From Nitrospirota bacterium (GTDB taxonomy: Bacteria > Nitrospirota > Thermodesulfovibrionia > UBA6902), in NCBI GenBank assembly GCA_015491705.1, contig WFVK01000132.1:1-14312 (forward strand): 14,312 nt of DNA, read 5' to 3'. The notes under the pieces are model-generated. The model was not told the DNA's origin. It saw only the letters and a program-made list of their open reading frames with translations, and did not search any database. The position numbers and the translations under genes were made by a program. Positions 1 to 7,314 of the stretch are shown here, piece by piece (position 1 is the stretch's first letter; each line of letters opens with the position of its first letter).

Positions 1-72
1 ATTGAAATCAGCAAGATACTGCGCAGCATGAATGATAAATTCATGAATATGGTTGAATATTTGTGGGAGTAA
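1..72 (+). CDS. C-terminal end of an unidentified protein (partial)
   Basis: The first base opens a reading frame of 23 residues ending at TAA (70-72), rich in Met, Ile and Asn and ending in LWE. The gene starts outside the window. It is on the same strand as the formate dehydrogenase and ends 33 bases before it, so the two are probably co-transcribed. By position it could be an accessory formate dehydrogenase subunit such as a NuoF-like diaphorase, but the visible residues carry no cysteine motif that would show this. Function cannot be assigned. Confidence 0.5.
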   Translation: MEISKILRSMNDKFMNMVEYLWE

Positions 73-92
73 CTTTCTACATAAAATCCTGT

Positions 93-100
93 AAGGGGGG
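93..100 (+). promoter_or_regulatory. Ribosome binding site deciding the TTG start of the formate dehydrogenase gene
   Basis: The purine run AAGGGGGG ends five bases before the TTG at 106. No ATG lies near, and the protein read from this TTG begins directly with the first strand of a 2Fe-2S ferredoxin domain. A rare TTG start behind a strong Shine-Dalgarno sequence is therefore the best choice. Confidence 0.6.
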
Positions 101-105
101 TCAAA

Positions 106-2796
106 TTGTCTGACGGGAAGTTGAAAATAAAGATAAACGGCACTGAGCTCTTTTGTAAAAAAGATGAGACAGTTCTTACGGCTGCAAAACGGGCCGGAAT
201 CTACATACCTACACTCTGCCACGACGACCGGCTTGAGCCTTACGGAGGATGCCGCCTGTGCATCGTGCATATTAAAGGCGTGCCTAAGCCGCTGCCTGCA
301 TGCACTACTCCTGTAGCGGATAATATGGAGGTTACCACAGAGACCCCTACTATTAAGAGAATAAGAAAGAGACTGATCGAGCTTTTGCTGTCCAATCATC
401 CCAATGACTGTATGAGATGCGAGAAGACCGGGGAATGTGAGCTTCAGGACTTATCTTATAAATATGGAGTGGACGGCAGCCGCTTTGAAGGGGAAAAATG
501 GGATATGCCCGTCAGGGAAGCCAATCCCTTCATAAGATACGAGCCCAACAAGTGTATCCTGTGCGGAAGGTGTGTAAGGATATGCAATGAAGTCGTTATG
601 GCGGGAACAATCGAGCTTACGGGAAGGGGTTTCTATACAATGCCCGATACCGCCTTCGGCAAGCCGCGCACCCTCTCGAACTGCGAGTTCTGCGGCCAGT
701 GTGTATCCACATGTCCCACGGGCGCGCTTACGGACAAAAAGTCTAGGGGCAAGGGCCGCGCGTATGAGATGAAAAAGGTGAGGACCACGTGCAGCTACTG
801 CGGCACGGGGTGCAACCTTGACCTGAATGTCAGGGACGGCAGGGTGGTGAAGGTCACCTCTGCTTACGACGCGCCTGTAAATCACGGCAACCTCTGCATC
901 AAGGGGCGTTACGGCTATGACTTCATACATAGTTTCGAGAGGATAAAGAGCCCGCTTATCAGGAAGGGATATAAATTCGTCACGGCTTCATGGGATGAGG
1001 CACTCGAGGTTGTGGCCTCGAAATTCAAGGCCCTGCTGAAGAAGTACGGCCCGGATGCGGTCGGCGCGTTTTCTTCCTCGAGGTGCACGAACGAAGAAAA
1101 CTTCCTTCTTTCAAAGTGGGTCAGGACATCCCTCAGAAGCAACAATGTAGATAACTGCGCGCGTGTCTGACACGCTCCCACTGTGGCCGGTCTGGCCACC
1201 AGCCTGGGGGCGGGAGCCGCCACCAATTCACTGGCGCAGATGCCGGAGATAGACACGCTGTTTCTGTTCGGTTCAAACCCCACGGAGGCCCATCCCATTG
1301 TCTCCATTTATCTCAAGAAGGCGCTCCGCAACGGGGCCCGGCTCATTGTGGGGGACCCGAGGCTTACATGGATGGCAAAGCGCGCCGATGTATGGCTCAA
1401 TCTCCGCCCCGGCAGCAATATAGCCCTTATGAACGGCCTTATACACGTAATACTGAAAAACGGCTGGGAGAACAGGGCATTCATTGAACGCAGGACGGAA
1501 GGCTTTGAAGAACTCAGGGAAAAGGTCCGCGGGTATGACCTCAAAAAGGTTGAAAGACTCACCGGCGTATCAGCGGACAGGATAACAGAGGCAGCACGCC
1601 TGTATTCACATGCAGACAAGGCGATGATCGTCTACGGTCTTGGTGTGACCGAGCACAGGACAGGCACTGAAAACGCAATGGCGATTGCAAATCTCGCGCT
1701 CGTCTGCGGCCACATAGGCAGGCCGTCAACCGGAATTATGGCGCTCAGGGGCCAGAACAATGTCCAGGGTGCTTCAGACCTCGGCCCCGCCCCCAATATA
1801 CTCCCGGGGTATCAGCCGGTTGCAAGCCCGGATGTGCGCGCCAAGTTTGAAAAGGCATGGGGTGTGCCGATCTCCCCTGAGACAGGGCTCAAGTCCGTGG
1901 AGATGCTGGACAAGGCATGCGAGGGGAAATTCAAGGGGCTCTTTATCCTCGGCGAGGACCCCGCACAGACCGACCCGAATGTGCACGAAGTAAGAAAGGC
2001 ACTGCAGTCACTCGAATTCCTCGTGGTGCAGGATATCTTCCATACAGAGACCACAAAATATGCGCATGTGATACTGCCCGGCGCAAGCTTTGCTGAGAAG
2101 GACGGTACGTTCACAAACGGCGAGCGAAGGATACAGCGCGTAAGAAAGGCCATAGAACCCCTGTCCGGAATGGCGGAGTGGCAGGTTATCTCAAGACTGT
2201 CCAACCTCATGGGATATCCCATGACATATAATCATCCCTCTGAGATCATGGACGAGATAGCGAGGCTGACCCCCATTTACGGTGGAATAAGCTACGAGCG
2301 CCTCGAGAAGGAAAGCCTGCAGTGGCCCTGTCCGACAAAAGACCATCCAGGCACGACAACGCTGTACTCCGATCTGTTCTCCAGGCCCGGAGGCCTGGCC
2401 AGGTTCGTGGCCCTTGACCACAAGGGACCGGGTGAAGTGCCTGACAGGGAATATCCGTTTGTACTGATAACAGGAAGGATACGCGAACACTACAACAACG
2501 GCTCCATGACCGGCAAGGTCCCCGGCATAGTGGAGCTTGTGCCTGAAGAGCTTCTCGAGATAAACCCCGCGGATGCAAAGAGGCTGAAGATCAGTGACGG
2601 CGACACGGTCAGGGTATCCTCAAGGAGGGGGGAGATCACCGTCAGGGCCAGGATAACCGAACGCTCGCAGAAGGGCAATGTGTTTCTGACCTTTCACTTC
2701 AGGGATGCACTTTCAAACCTCCTGACGTCTGAATACAGGGACCCGGTTACAGGCACGCCTGAATACAAGTCCTGCGCGGTGAAGATAGAGAAGTGA
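106..2796 (+). CDS. fdhA: Selenocysteine-containing formate dehydrogenase alpha subunit, NuoG-like N-terminus
   Basis: This molybdenum or tungsten formate dehydrogenase oxidises formate to CO2 or runs in reverse. The frame is interrupted only by TGA at 1168-1170, residue 355, in the context DNCARV-U-H, matching the selenocysteine ligand of the metal in the FdhF family. Read through, the protein has 896 residues, normal for NAD-linked FdhA proteins. Domains in order: 2Fe-2S ferredoxin (C38, C49, C52, C66); NuoG-type His/Cys cluster (H98, C102, C105, C111); two 4Fe-4S clusters (C150/153/156/160 and C193/196/199/203); the cluster of the molybdopterin domain (C229, C232, C236, C264); the catalytic bis-MGD domain; and a C-terminal cofactor-binding domain from about residue 780. 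The electron-wire N-terminus implies a diaphorase partner (NAD-linked or bifurcating), probably encoded upstream of the window. No signal peptide is visible, so it is likely cytoplasmic. Function is near certain; the electron acceptor is inferred. Confidence 0.95.
1168..1212 (+). promoter_or_regulatory. Selenocysteine UGA codon and bacterial SECIS hairpin
   Basis: TGA at 1168-1170 is followed directly by a two-part hairpin. The lower stem pairs CGCTCCCA (1173-1180) with TGGGGGCG (1205-1212), eight pairs including one G-T. The upper stem pairs GTGGCC (1183-1188) with GGCCAC (1194-1199), perfect over six pairs, closing the loop GGTCT (1189-1193). A GGUCU apical loop at this distance is what the elongation factor SelB recognises in the E. 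coli fdhF SECIS. The flanking protein sequence (CARV before, H and TVAGL after) is the conserved formate dehydrogenase active site. Stem lengths and loop are seen directly; SelB recognition follows from the family. Confidence 0.93.
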
Positions 2797-2834
2797 ACCG
2801 CTGCAGGTTCCGGGGTTCACGGTTCAACGGTTGT
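2793..2834. repeat. GGTTC-rich inverted and direct repeats between two convergent gene ends
   Basis: The 40-base gap between fdhA and comF holds four or five GGTTC/GGTT units at irregular 6-8 base spacing (2806-2832). GTGAACC (2793-2799, overlapping the fdhA stop) is a perfect inverted copy of GGTTCAC (2814-2820), and TGAACCG (2794-2800) pairs with CGGTTCA (2820-2826). It could fold in RNA and serve both converging transcripts, but there is no T-run, so I do not call it an intrinsic terminator. It resembles the longer GGGTT tract at 14147-14232. Confidence 0.4.
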
Positions 2835-2836
2835 CT

Positions 2837-3535
2837 CTAATCTCTCATCCCATGGGCGAGTGCGGCGACATGGATATCCCCTGCGCCCGCCTTTTTCAGC
2901 ACCCTTGAACACTCCCTGACGGTTGCGCCTGTTGTGACCACATCATCGATGAGCAGAACCTTCCTGCCCCTGAGACGGCAGCCGTCCCTGATGTCAAACG
3001 CCCCCCTGATATTTTTAATCCTCTCCCGCGAGCGGAGGCCGACCTGTGGGGGCGTGTCCCTGATCTTGAGGAGGCAGCCGGTCACCAGCGCGGCCCCGAT
3101 ATGCCGGGCTATGTTTGCGGCGAGAAGGGCTGACTGGTTGAATTCCCTCTGCCTCAGGCGTTTTTCATAAAGCGGCACGGGGATGACCGCATCAACATCC
3201 GGGAATCCGATTCCGAGCATCATGCCGGACAGGGGCCCGGAAAGGCGCCTGATGCCCCTGTACTTGAGCAGGTTGATCGCGCTTCTCAATACGCCGTCAT
3301 AGAGGCCGAAGTTCACGGCGCGTTTAAATGGAGGTTCGTTCTTCAGACAATCCCCGCACGTGGCCGCTGCATCAGAAACAAGCGGCGTGCCGCACCTGCT
3401 GCAGGCCGGGCCCCTGTACGGGCGTATCGTCCGCCAGCATTCAGCGCATATGGGCGCAATGCTGTGCTCTGAAGACGGATTACGGCACACGGGGCAGGTC
3501 TGGGGAAACAGGAGGTTCAGAAACCCGTTGAGCAC
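2837..3535 (-). CDS. comF: ComF family phosphoribosyltransferase-like protein
   Basis: The 232-residue length is normal for ComF/GntX proteins. The N-terminus has zinc-finger-like cysteine pairs (C14/C17, C30/C33, C45/C48, C60/C63). The C-terminal half is a type I phosphoribosyltransferase domain with the PRPP-binding motif VLLIDDVVTTGAT at 192-204 and the family motif VPLYEKRLRQREFNQS at 119-134. In Bacillus and Haemophilus relatives act in DNA uptake for natural transformation; elsewhere the substrate is unknown, so competence here is only a possibility. The GTG start at 3535 lies five bases after the gpmI stop, with AAAGG just upstream, so it is the last gene of the argD-argF-gpmI-comF operon and probably translationally coupled. 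No other competence genes are in the window. Confidence 0.85.
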   Translation of the reverse strand: MLNGFLNLLFPQTCPVCRNPSSEHSIAPICAECWRTIRPYRGPACSRCGTPLVSDAAATCGDCLKNEPPFKRAVNFGLYDGVLRSAINLLKYRGIRRLSGPLSGMMLGIGFPDVDAVIPVPLYEKRLRQREFNQSALLAANIARHIGAALVTGCLLKIRDTPPQVGLRSRERIKNIRGAFDIRDGCRLRGRKVLLIDDVVTTGATVRECSRVLKKAGAGDIHVAALAHGMRD

Positions 3536-3540
3536 GGCCT

Positions 3541-5070
3541 TTAACTTATTATCAGGCTCCGCCCGGTCATCTCGGGGGGCTTTTCTATTTCCATCAGCTC
3601 AAGCAGTGTGGGAGCCACATCGGCAAGTATGCCGCCGTCCCTGAGTTTCAGGCCCTTTTTCAACAGGATAAAGGGCACGGGGTTTGTGGTATGGGCGGTA
3701 TGGGGATGGCTGTTGTCCGTCATCTGCTCGCAGTTGCCGTGGTCAGCGGTTATTATGACGGTACCGCCGAGGGAACGCACCCTGCCGGCTATTTTCTCAA
3801 GGCACCTGTCTATGGTTTCGCACGCCTTTACGGCGGCCTCCATCACCCCTGTGTGGCCCACCATATCCGGGTTGGCGAAGTTGAGAAGGACGAAATCGTA
3901 TACAGAGCCGTCAAGCCTCTTTAAGAGCTCTTCTGTCACCGCGTATGCGCTCATCTCCGGCTTCAGGTCATACGTGGCCACATCCTTGGGAGATGGGATC
4001 AGGCACCTGTCTTCCCCCTGAAAGGCCGTTTCTTCCCCGCCGTTGAAGAAATAGGTGACATGGGCATACTTCTCGGTCTCGGCTATCCGCAACTGCCTGA
4101 GGCCGTGCCTGCTTATGATTTCGCCGAATATACTGGTTAATTTAAGCGGCGGAAATGCCGCGGGATACGGGAAGTCCTCTTCGTAAAGGGTCATGGTGAC
4201 ATATGAACTTAATCGGGGTGCCCTGCCCCTGTCAAAAAAGCTGAAGTCCCCGCCGGCTATGGCCATTGTCAGCTCTCTTGCCCTGTCGGCCCTGAAATTG
4301 AAGAATATCACGGAATCCCGGTCCTGTATCGTTCCCACGGGTTTGTCTCCCTCACATATCACGGAGGGTGTTATGAATTCGTCGGTCTCATTGATTTCGT
4401 AACTCTTTTCAACAGCCTCCAGTGCGGACCGCACCTTTCTCCCCTCTCCCGCTACAAGCGCCCTGTATGCGCGCTCTATCCTGTCCCAGCGCCTGTCCCT
4501 GTCCATGGCCCAGTATCTTCCCGACACGGTGGCGATCCTGGCCGCGGGCCTGTCCCTGATAAATGCCTCAAGGTCCCTTATGTATTCTATGCCGGAGTCA
4601 GGGGGCGTATCCCTGCCGTCCATGAACGCATGTATGAATATCTTTTTGACCCCTGCCCTTATGCCCTGATCGATCAGTGCATACAGATGGCTGATATGGC
4701 TGTGGACACCGCCGTCCGACACGAGGCCGAGGAGATGCAGGGCGCTGCTGTTTTCGACCGCGGCCTTCATTGCCGCGGCAAGGGCCGGGTTTTCAGCCAG
4801 TTCGCCGTTTTTTATGGCCTTGTTTATCCTTGCATAATCCTGGTAAACGATCCTGCCGGCCCCCAGGTTCAGGTGCCCCACTTCGGAATTGCCCATCTGT
4901 CCTTCCGGCAGTCCCACGGACTCTCCGGAGCACCCGAGGGCTGTATGGGGGTATTCTTTCACCAGGCCTTTATAAAAGGGGATGTCCGCCTTTTCGGTGG
5001 CGTCCCGTGCGGGATTATTATCACCTATGCCCCATCCGTCGAGAACTATAAGCACGAGGGGGGCCATCAT
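3541..5070 (-). CDS. gpmI: 2,3-bisphosphoglycerate-independent phosphoglycerate mutase
   Basis: This enzyme interconverts 3- and 2-phosphoglycerate in glycolysis and gluconeogenesis through a phosphoserine intermediate and needs two divalent metals, usually manganese. At 509 residues it has the standard iPGM length. Visible are the metal-binding DGWG (D11), the catalytic serine in GNSEVGHLNLG (S62), the substrate motif SDGGVHSH (118-125), MDGRDTPP (150-157), FNFRADRARELT (258-269), and the second metal set DMVGHTG (402-408), ADHGN (442-446) and a late HPHTAHT. The start overlaps the argF stop in an ATGA arrangement (5070-5067). A second ATG immediately follows, so the true start may be one codon later. 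All catalytic residues appear intact. It is a housekeeping gene placed inside an arginine operon. Confidence 0.96.
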   Translation of the reverse strand: MMAPLVLIVLDGWGIGDNNPARDATEKADIPFYKGLVKEYPHTALGCSGESVGLPEGQMGNSEVGHLNLGAGRIVYQDYARINKAIKNGELAENPALAAAMKAAVENSSALHLLGLVSDGGVHSHISHLYALIDQGIRAGVKKIFIHAFMDGRDTPPDSGIEYIRDLEAFIRDRPAARIATVSGRYWAMDRDRRWDRIERAYRALVAGEGRKVRSALEAVEKSYEINETDEFITPSVICEGDKPVGTIQDRDSVIFFNFRADRARELTMAIAGGDFSFFDRGRAPRLSSYVTMTLYEEDFPYPAAFPPLKLTSIFGEIISRHGLRQLRIAETEKYAHVTYFFNGGEETAFQGEDRCLIPSPKDVATYDLKPEMSAYAVTEELLKRLDGSVYDFVLLNFANPDMVGHTGVMEAAVKACETIDRCLEKIAGRVRSLGGTVIITADHGNCEQMTDNSHPHTAHTTNPVPFILLKKGLKLRDGGILADVAPTLLELMEIEKPPEMTGRSLIIS

Positions 5071-5969
5071 TTCACCAGCATCTCAAGCAGCGCCTTCTGG
5101 GTGTGCAGCCTGTTCTCAGCCTGGTCGATAACAACACTCTGCGGGGAATCAAGCACATCGTCTGTTATCTCTTCACCCCTGTGCGCAGGGAGACAGTGCA
5201 TAACTATTGCATCGGGCTTTGCAAGAGACACGAGCCTGCGGTTTATCTGGTAGCCCCTGAATATCTTCTTTCTCCTCTCCACCTCCCGCTCCTGTCCCAT
5301 GCTGATCCATACATCTGTGTAAAGTACATCGGCATCCTGTACAGCCTCTTCGGGGTCTGTGACAATCCTGACCTGCCCCCCGCCTGAGACAACCCTTGTA
5401 TATATCCTGTTGTCAGGCTCATATCCCCTGGGGCAGGCGAGGACGAGTTCCACCCCTGTCGGCAGCGCCGCCTCTATCAGCGAATTTGCAACATTATTGC
5501 CGTCGCCCACGTAGACGAGGCGCACGCCCCTGAGCCTGCCCTTTTTCTCCTTTATGGTCAGCATGTCAGCAAGGGCCTGGCAGGGGTGATGCAAGTCCGT
5601 AAGGCCGTTGATTACGGGAATGGTTGCATTGGCGGCGAGCCTTTCGATATTGGTGTGGGCATAGGTCCTCAGGACAATGCCGTGCAGGTATCTTGAAAGC
5701 ACCCTCGCGGTGTCTTCAATGGTTTCACCCCTGCCGAGCTGCAGTTCCTGTGCATTTATATAGATGGCCTGCGCGCCGAGCTGGTATATTCCTGTCTGAA
5801 AGGATATCCTCGTCCTCGTTGATGTCTTGTCAAAAAGCAGGCCTATGCTCCTGCCCGTAAGCGGGCGGGCCTGACTGTCCGTGCCGGCTTTGAGGGCGGC
5901 GGCCCTTTCAAGAAGTGCGGCGAACTCTTCCGGGGTGATGTCCGATAATGTAAGAAAGTCTCTTTTCAT
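5067..5969 (-). CDS. argF: Ornithine carbamoyltransferase
   Basis: This enzyme condenses carbamoyl phosphate with ornithine to give citrulline, the sixth step of arginine synthesis. The 300-residue protein shows the carbamoyl-phosphate motif STRTR (50-54), the HPCQ motif (128-131), the ornithine-specific DVWISMG (219-225) and the catalytic HCLPAHRGEE (258-267). The SMG motif separates it from aspartate carbamoyltransferase. It starts at ATG 5969, six bases after the argD stop, and its TGA overlaps the gpmI start by four bases, so all three are very likely read from one transcript. The anabolic role is inferred from the adjacent argD and the absence of arginine deiminase or carbamate kinase genes here. 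No ArgR-type operator was recognised. Confidence 0.96.
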   Translation of the reverse strand: MKRDFLTLSDITPEEFAALLERAAALKAGTDSQARPLTGRSIGLLFDKTSTRTRISFQTGIYQLGAQAIYINAQELQLGRGETIEDTARVLSRYLHGIVLRTYAHTNIERLAANATIPVINGLTDLHHPCQALADMLTIKEKKGRLRGVRLVYVGDGNNVANSLIEAALPTGVELVLACPRGYEPDNRIYTRVVSGGGQVRIVTDPEEAVQDADVLYTDVWISMGQEREVERRKKIFRGYQINRRLVSLAKPDAIVMHCLPAHRGEEITDDVLDSPQSVVIDQAENRLHTQKALLEMLVK

Positions 5970-5975
5970 ATTCCG

Positions 5976-7172
5976 TTACCATTGCCTCTCGAAAATCTCT
6001 TCGAGTACATCGATAAGGTGGTCGATTTCTTTTTCAATAATTATGAGTGGAGGGGTGAAGCGGAGCACATTGCCGCTCGTGCAGTTGATGAGAATCCCCC
6101 TCCTGGCACATGCCTCGACGATCGGCCCGCCTGTTTTCGTCAGCTCCAGCCCGAGCATAAGGCCCATGCCCCTGACATCGATTATATCAGAAGGAAAGTC
6201 TCTTTTCAGCTTTTCGAGTTTATTAAAAAAATATTTGCCGGTACGCCGGCAGTTGTCCAGCAGAAACCCGTCCTCAAGCAGTGTTTCAATGGTGGCCACG
6301 GCCGCAGAGCAGGCAAGGGGGTTTCCCCCGAAGGTCGAGGCATGGGAGCCGGGCTTGAATGATGCGGCCACATGGTCTTTTGCCAGTATGGCGCCTATTG
6401 CAACCCCGCCCCCCAGTCCCTTTGCAAGGGTGATGATGTCGGGTTCGACATCAAAGTGCTCGTACGCAAAAAACCTCCCTGTCCTTCCCATGCCCGTCTG
6501 TATCTCATCGAGTATGAGCAGGAGCTTGTGTTCATTGCATATCTCGCGCACGCCGCCCAGATAGGATTCCGACGGCATCCTGATGCCGCCCTCACCCTGT
6601 ATCGGCTCGAGCATCACGGCACACGTATTGTCTGTAACGGCCTTTTTCAGTGCGTCTATGTTATTGAACGGCACATATTTGAATCCGGGCACCAGGGGTT
6701 CAAAACCCTTGCGCAGCCTGTCCTGCCCTGTGGCGCTCAGTGCCGCCAGTGTCCTTCCGTGGAAAGAGCCGTATGCGGTTATAATCTCTGTCCTGTGCGG
6801 GAGGAAATGATCCTTTGCGTATTTCCTTGCAAGCTTGATAGCCCCTTCCACGGCCTCTGCGCCTGAATTGCAGAAGAACGCCTTGTCTGCGCAGGAGAGC
6901 CCGGTCAGGAGCTTTGCAAGCTTGATCTGTGAATCAATGTGGTAGAGATTGGAGACATGCAGGAGCCTCTGCGCCTGTTTCTGCAAGGCAATCACGACCC
7001 GCGGGTGGCAATGGCCGAGGCAGTTCACCGCAATCCCCGCGACAAAGTCCAGGTACTCCTTTCCACCCGAGTCCCAGACCTTGGTGCCGCGCCCTTTTCT
7101 CAGCATGATGGGAAAGCGGTTATATGTGTTCATCAGGTATTTCTTTGACTGTTCAATGATTTTTTTATCCAT
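5976..7172 (-). CDS. argD: Acetylornithine aminotransferase (class III PLP enzyme)
   Basis: ArgD transfers an amino group from glutamate to N-acetylglutamate semialdehyde, forming N-acetylornithine; many homologues also serve lysine synthesis. With the ATG at 7172 the protein has 398 residues, the family norm. It has the conserved NTYNRFPI near the N-terminus (15-22), CNSGAEAVE (101-109) for PLP phosphate binding, SFHGRT (136-141), LDEIQTGMGRTG (221-232) and the PLP lysine K251 in TLAKGLGGG. The frame stays open upstream to 7661, but that stretch is antisense to the divergent dehydrogenase gene and has no family similarity, so it was excluded. The Shine-Dalgarno before 7172 is weak. This is the first gene of the four-gene minus-strand operon; its promoter must lie in 7173-7314, but I could not place it convincingly. 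Confidence 0.94.
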   Translation of the reverse strand: MDKKIIEQSKKYLMNTYNRFPIMLRKGRGTKVWDSGGKEYLDFVAGIAVNCLGHCHPRVVIALQKQAQRLLHVSNLYHIDSQIKLAKLLTGLSCADKAFFCNSGAEAVEGAIKLARKYAKDHFLPHRTEIITAYGSFHGRTLAALSATGQDRLRKGFEPLVPGFKYVPFNNIDALKKAVTDNTCAVMLEPIQGEGGIRMPSESYLGGVREICNEHKLLLILDEIQTGMGRTGRFFAYEHFDVEPDIITLAKGLGGGVAIGAILAKDHVAASFKPGSHASTFGGNPLACSAAVATIETLLEDGFLLDNCRRTGKYFFNKLEKLKRDFPSDIIDVRGMGLMLGLELTKTGGPIVEACARRGILINCTSGNVLRFTPPLIIIEKEIDHLIDVLEEIFERQW

Positions 7173-7229
7173 GGTGTAAAAATATAACATAAATAACCGC
7201 AACTCAGCCACAGCGGGATTCCCCGGGGT

Positions 7230-7259
7230 TTGTTTTATCGGCGGATGTTTCGCTATAAT
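7230..7259 (+). promoter_or_regulatory. Sigma70-like promoter of the nucleotide-sugar dehydrogenase gene
   Basis: A perfect TATAAT at 7254-7259 lies 18 bases after a partial -35 match, TTGTTT (7230-7235). Transcription would start near 7266, giving a leader of about 50 bases that holds AAGGAG (7299-7304) ten bases before the ATG at 7315. The -10 is strong and the -35 poor. The same 142-base gap must also hold the divergent argD promoter. The palindrome CCCCGGGG at 7221-7228, just upstream of the -35, could be an operator, but nothing identifies a regulator. Confidence 0.6.
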
Positions 7260-7314
7260 TGTAGAATTTGCGTACAAATTATTCCTGTAAACCCGGGAAA
7301 GGAGATTCTGGAAT

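Noticed and set aside
1183..2796. Separate 537-residue molybdopterin oxidoreductase gene starting at GTG 1183, with a truncated gene upstream
   Set aside because: It is in the same frame as the upstream piece, separated only by the TGA at the known selenocysteine site with a SECIS hairpin. The GTG lies inside that hairpin and has no ribosome binding site.
4630..5253. 207-residue plus-strand open frame across the gpmI/argF junction
   Set aside because: It is antisense to two clear enzymes with all their catalytic motifs, and its composition is that of a shadow frame.
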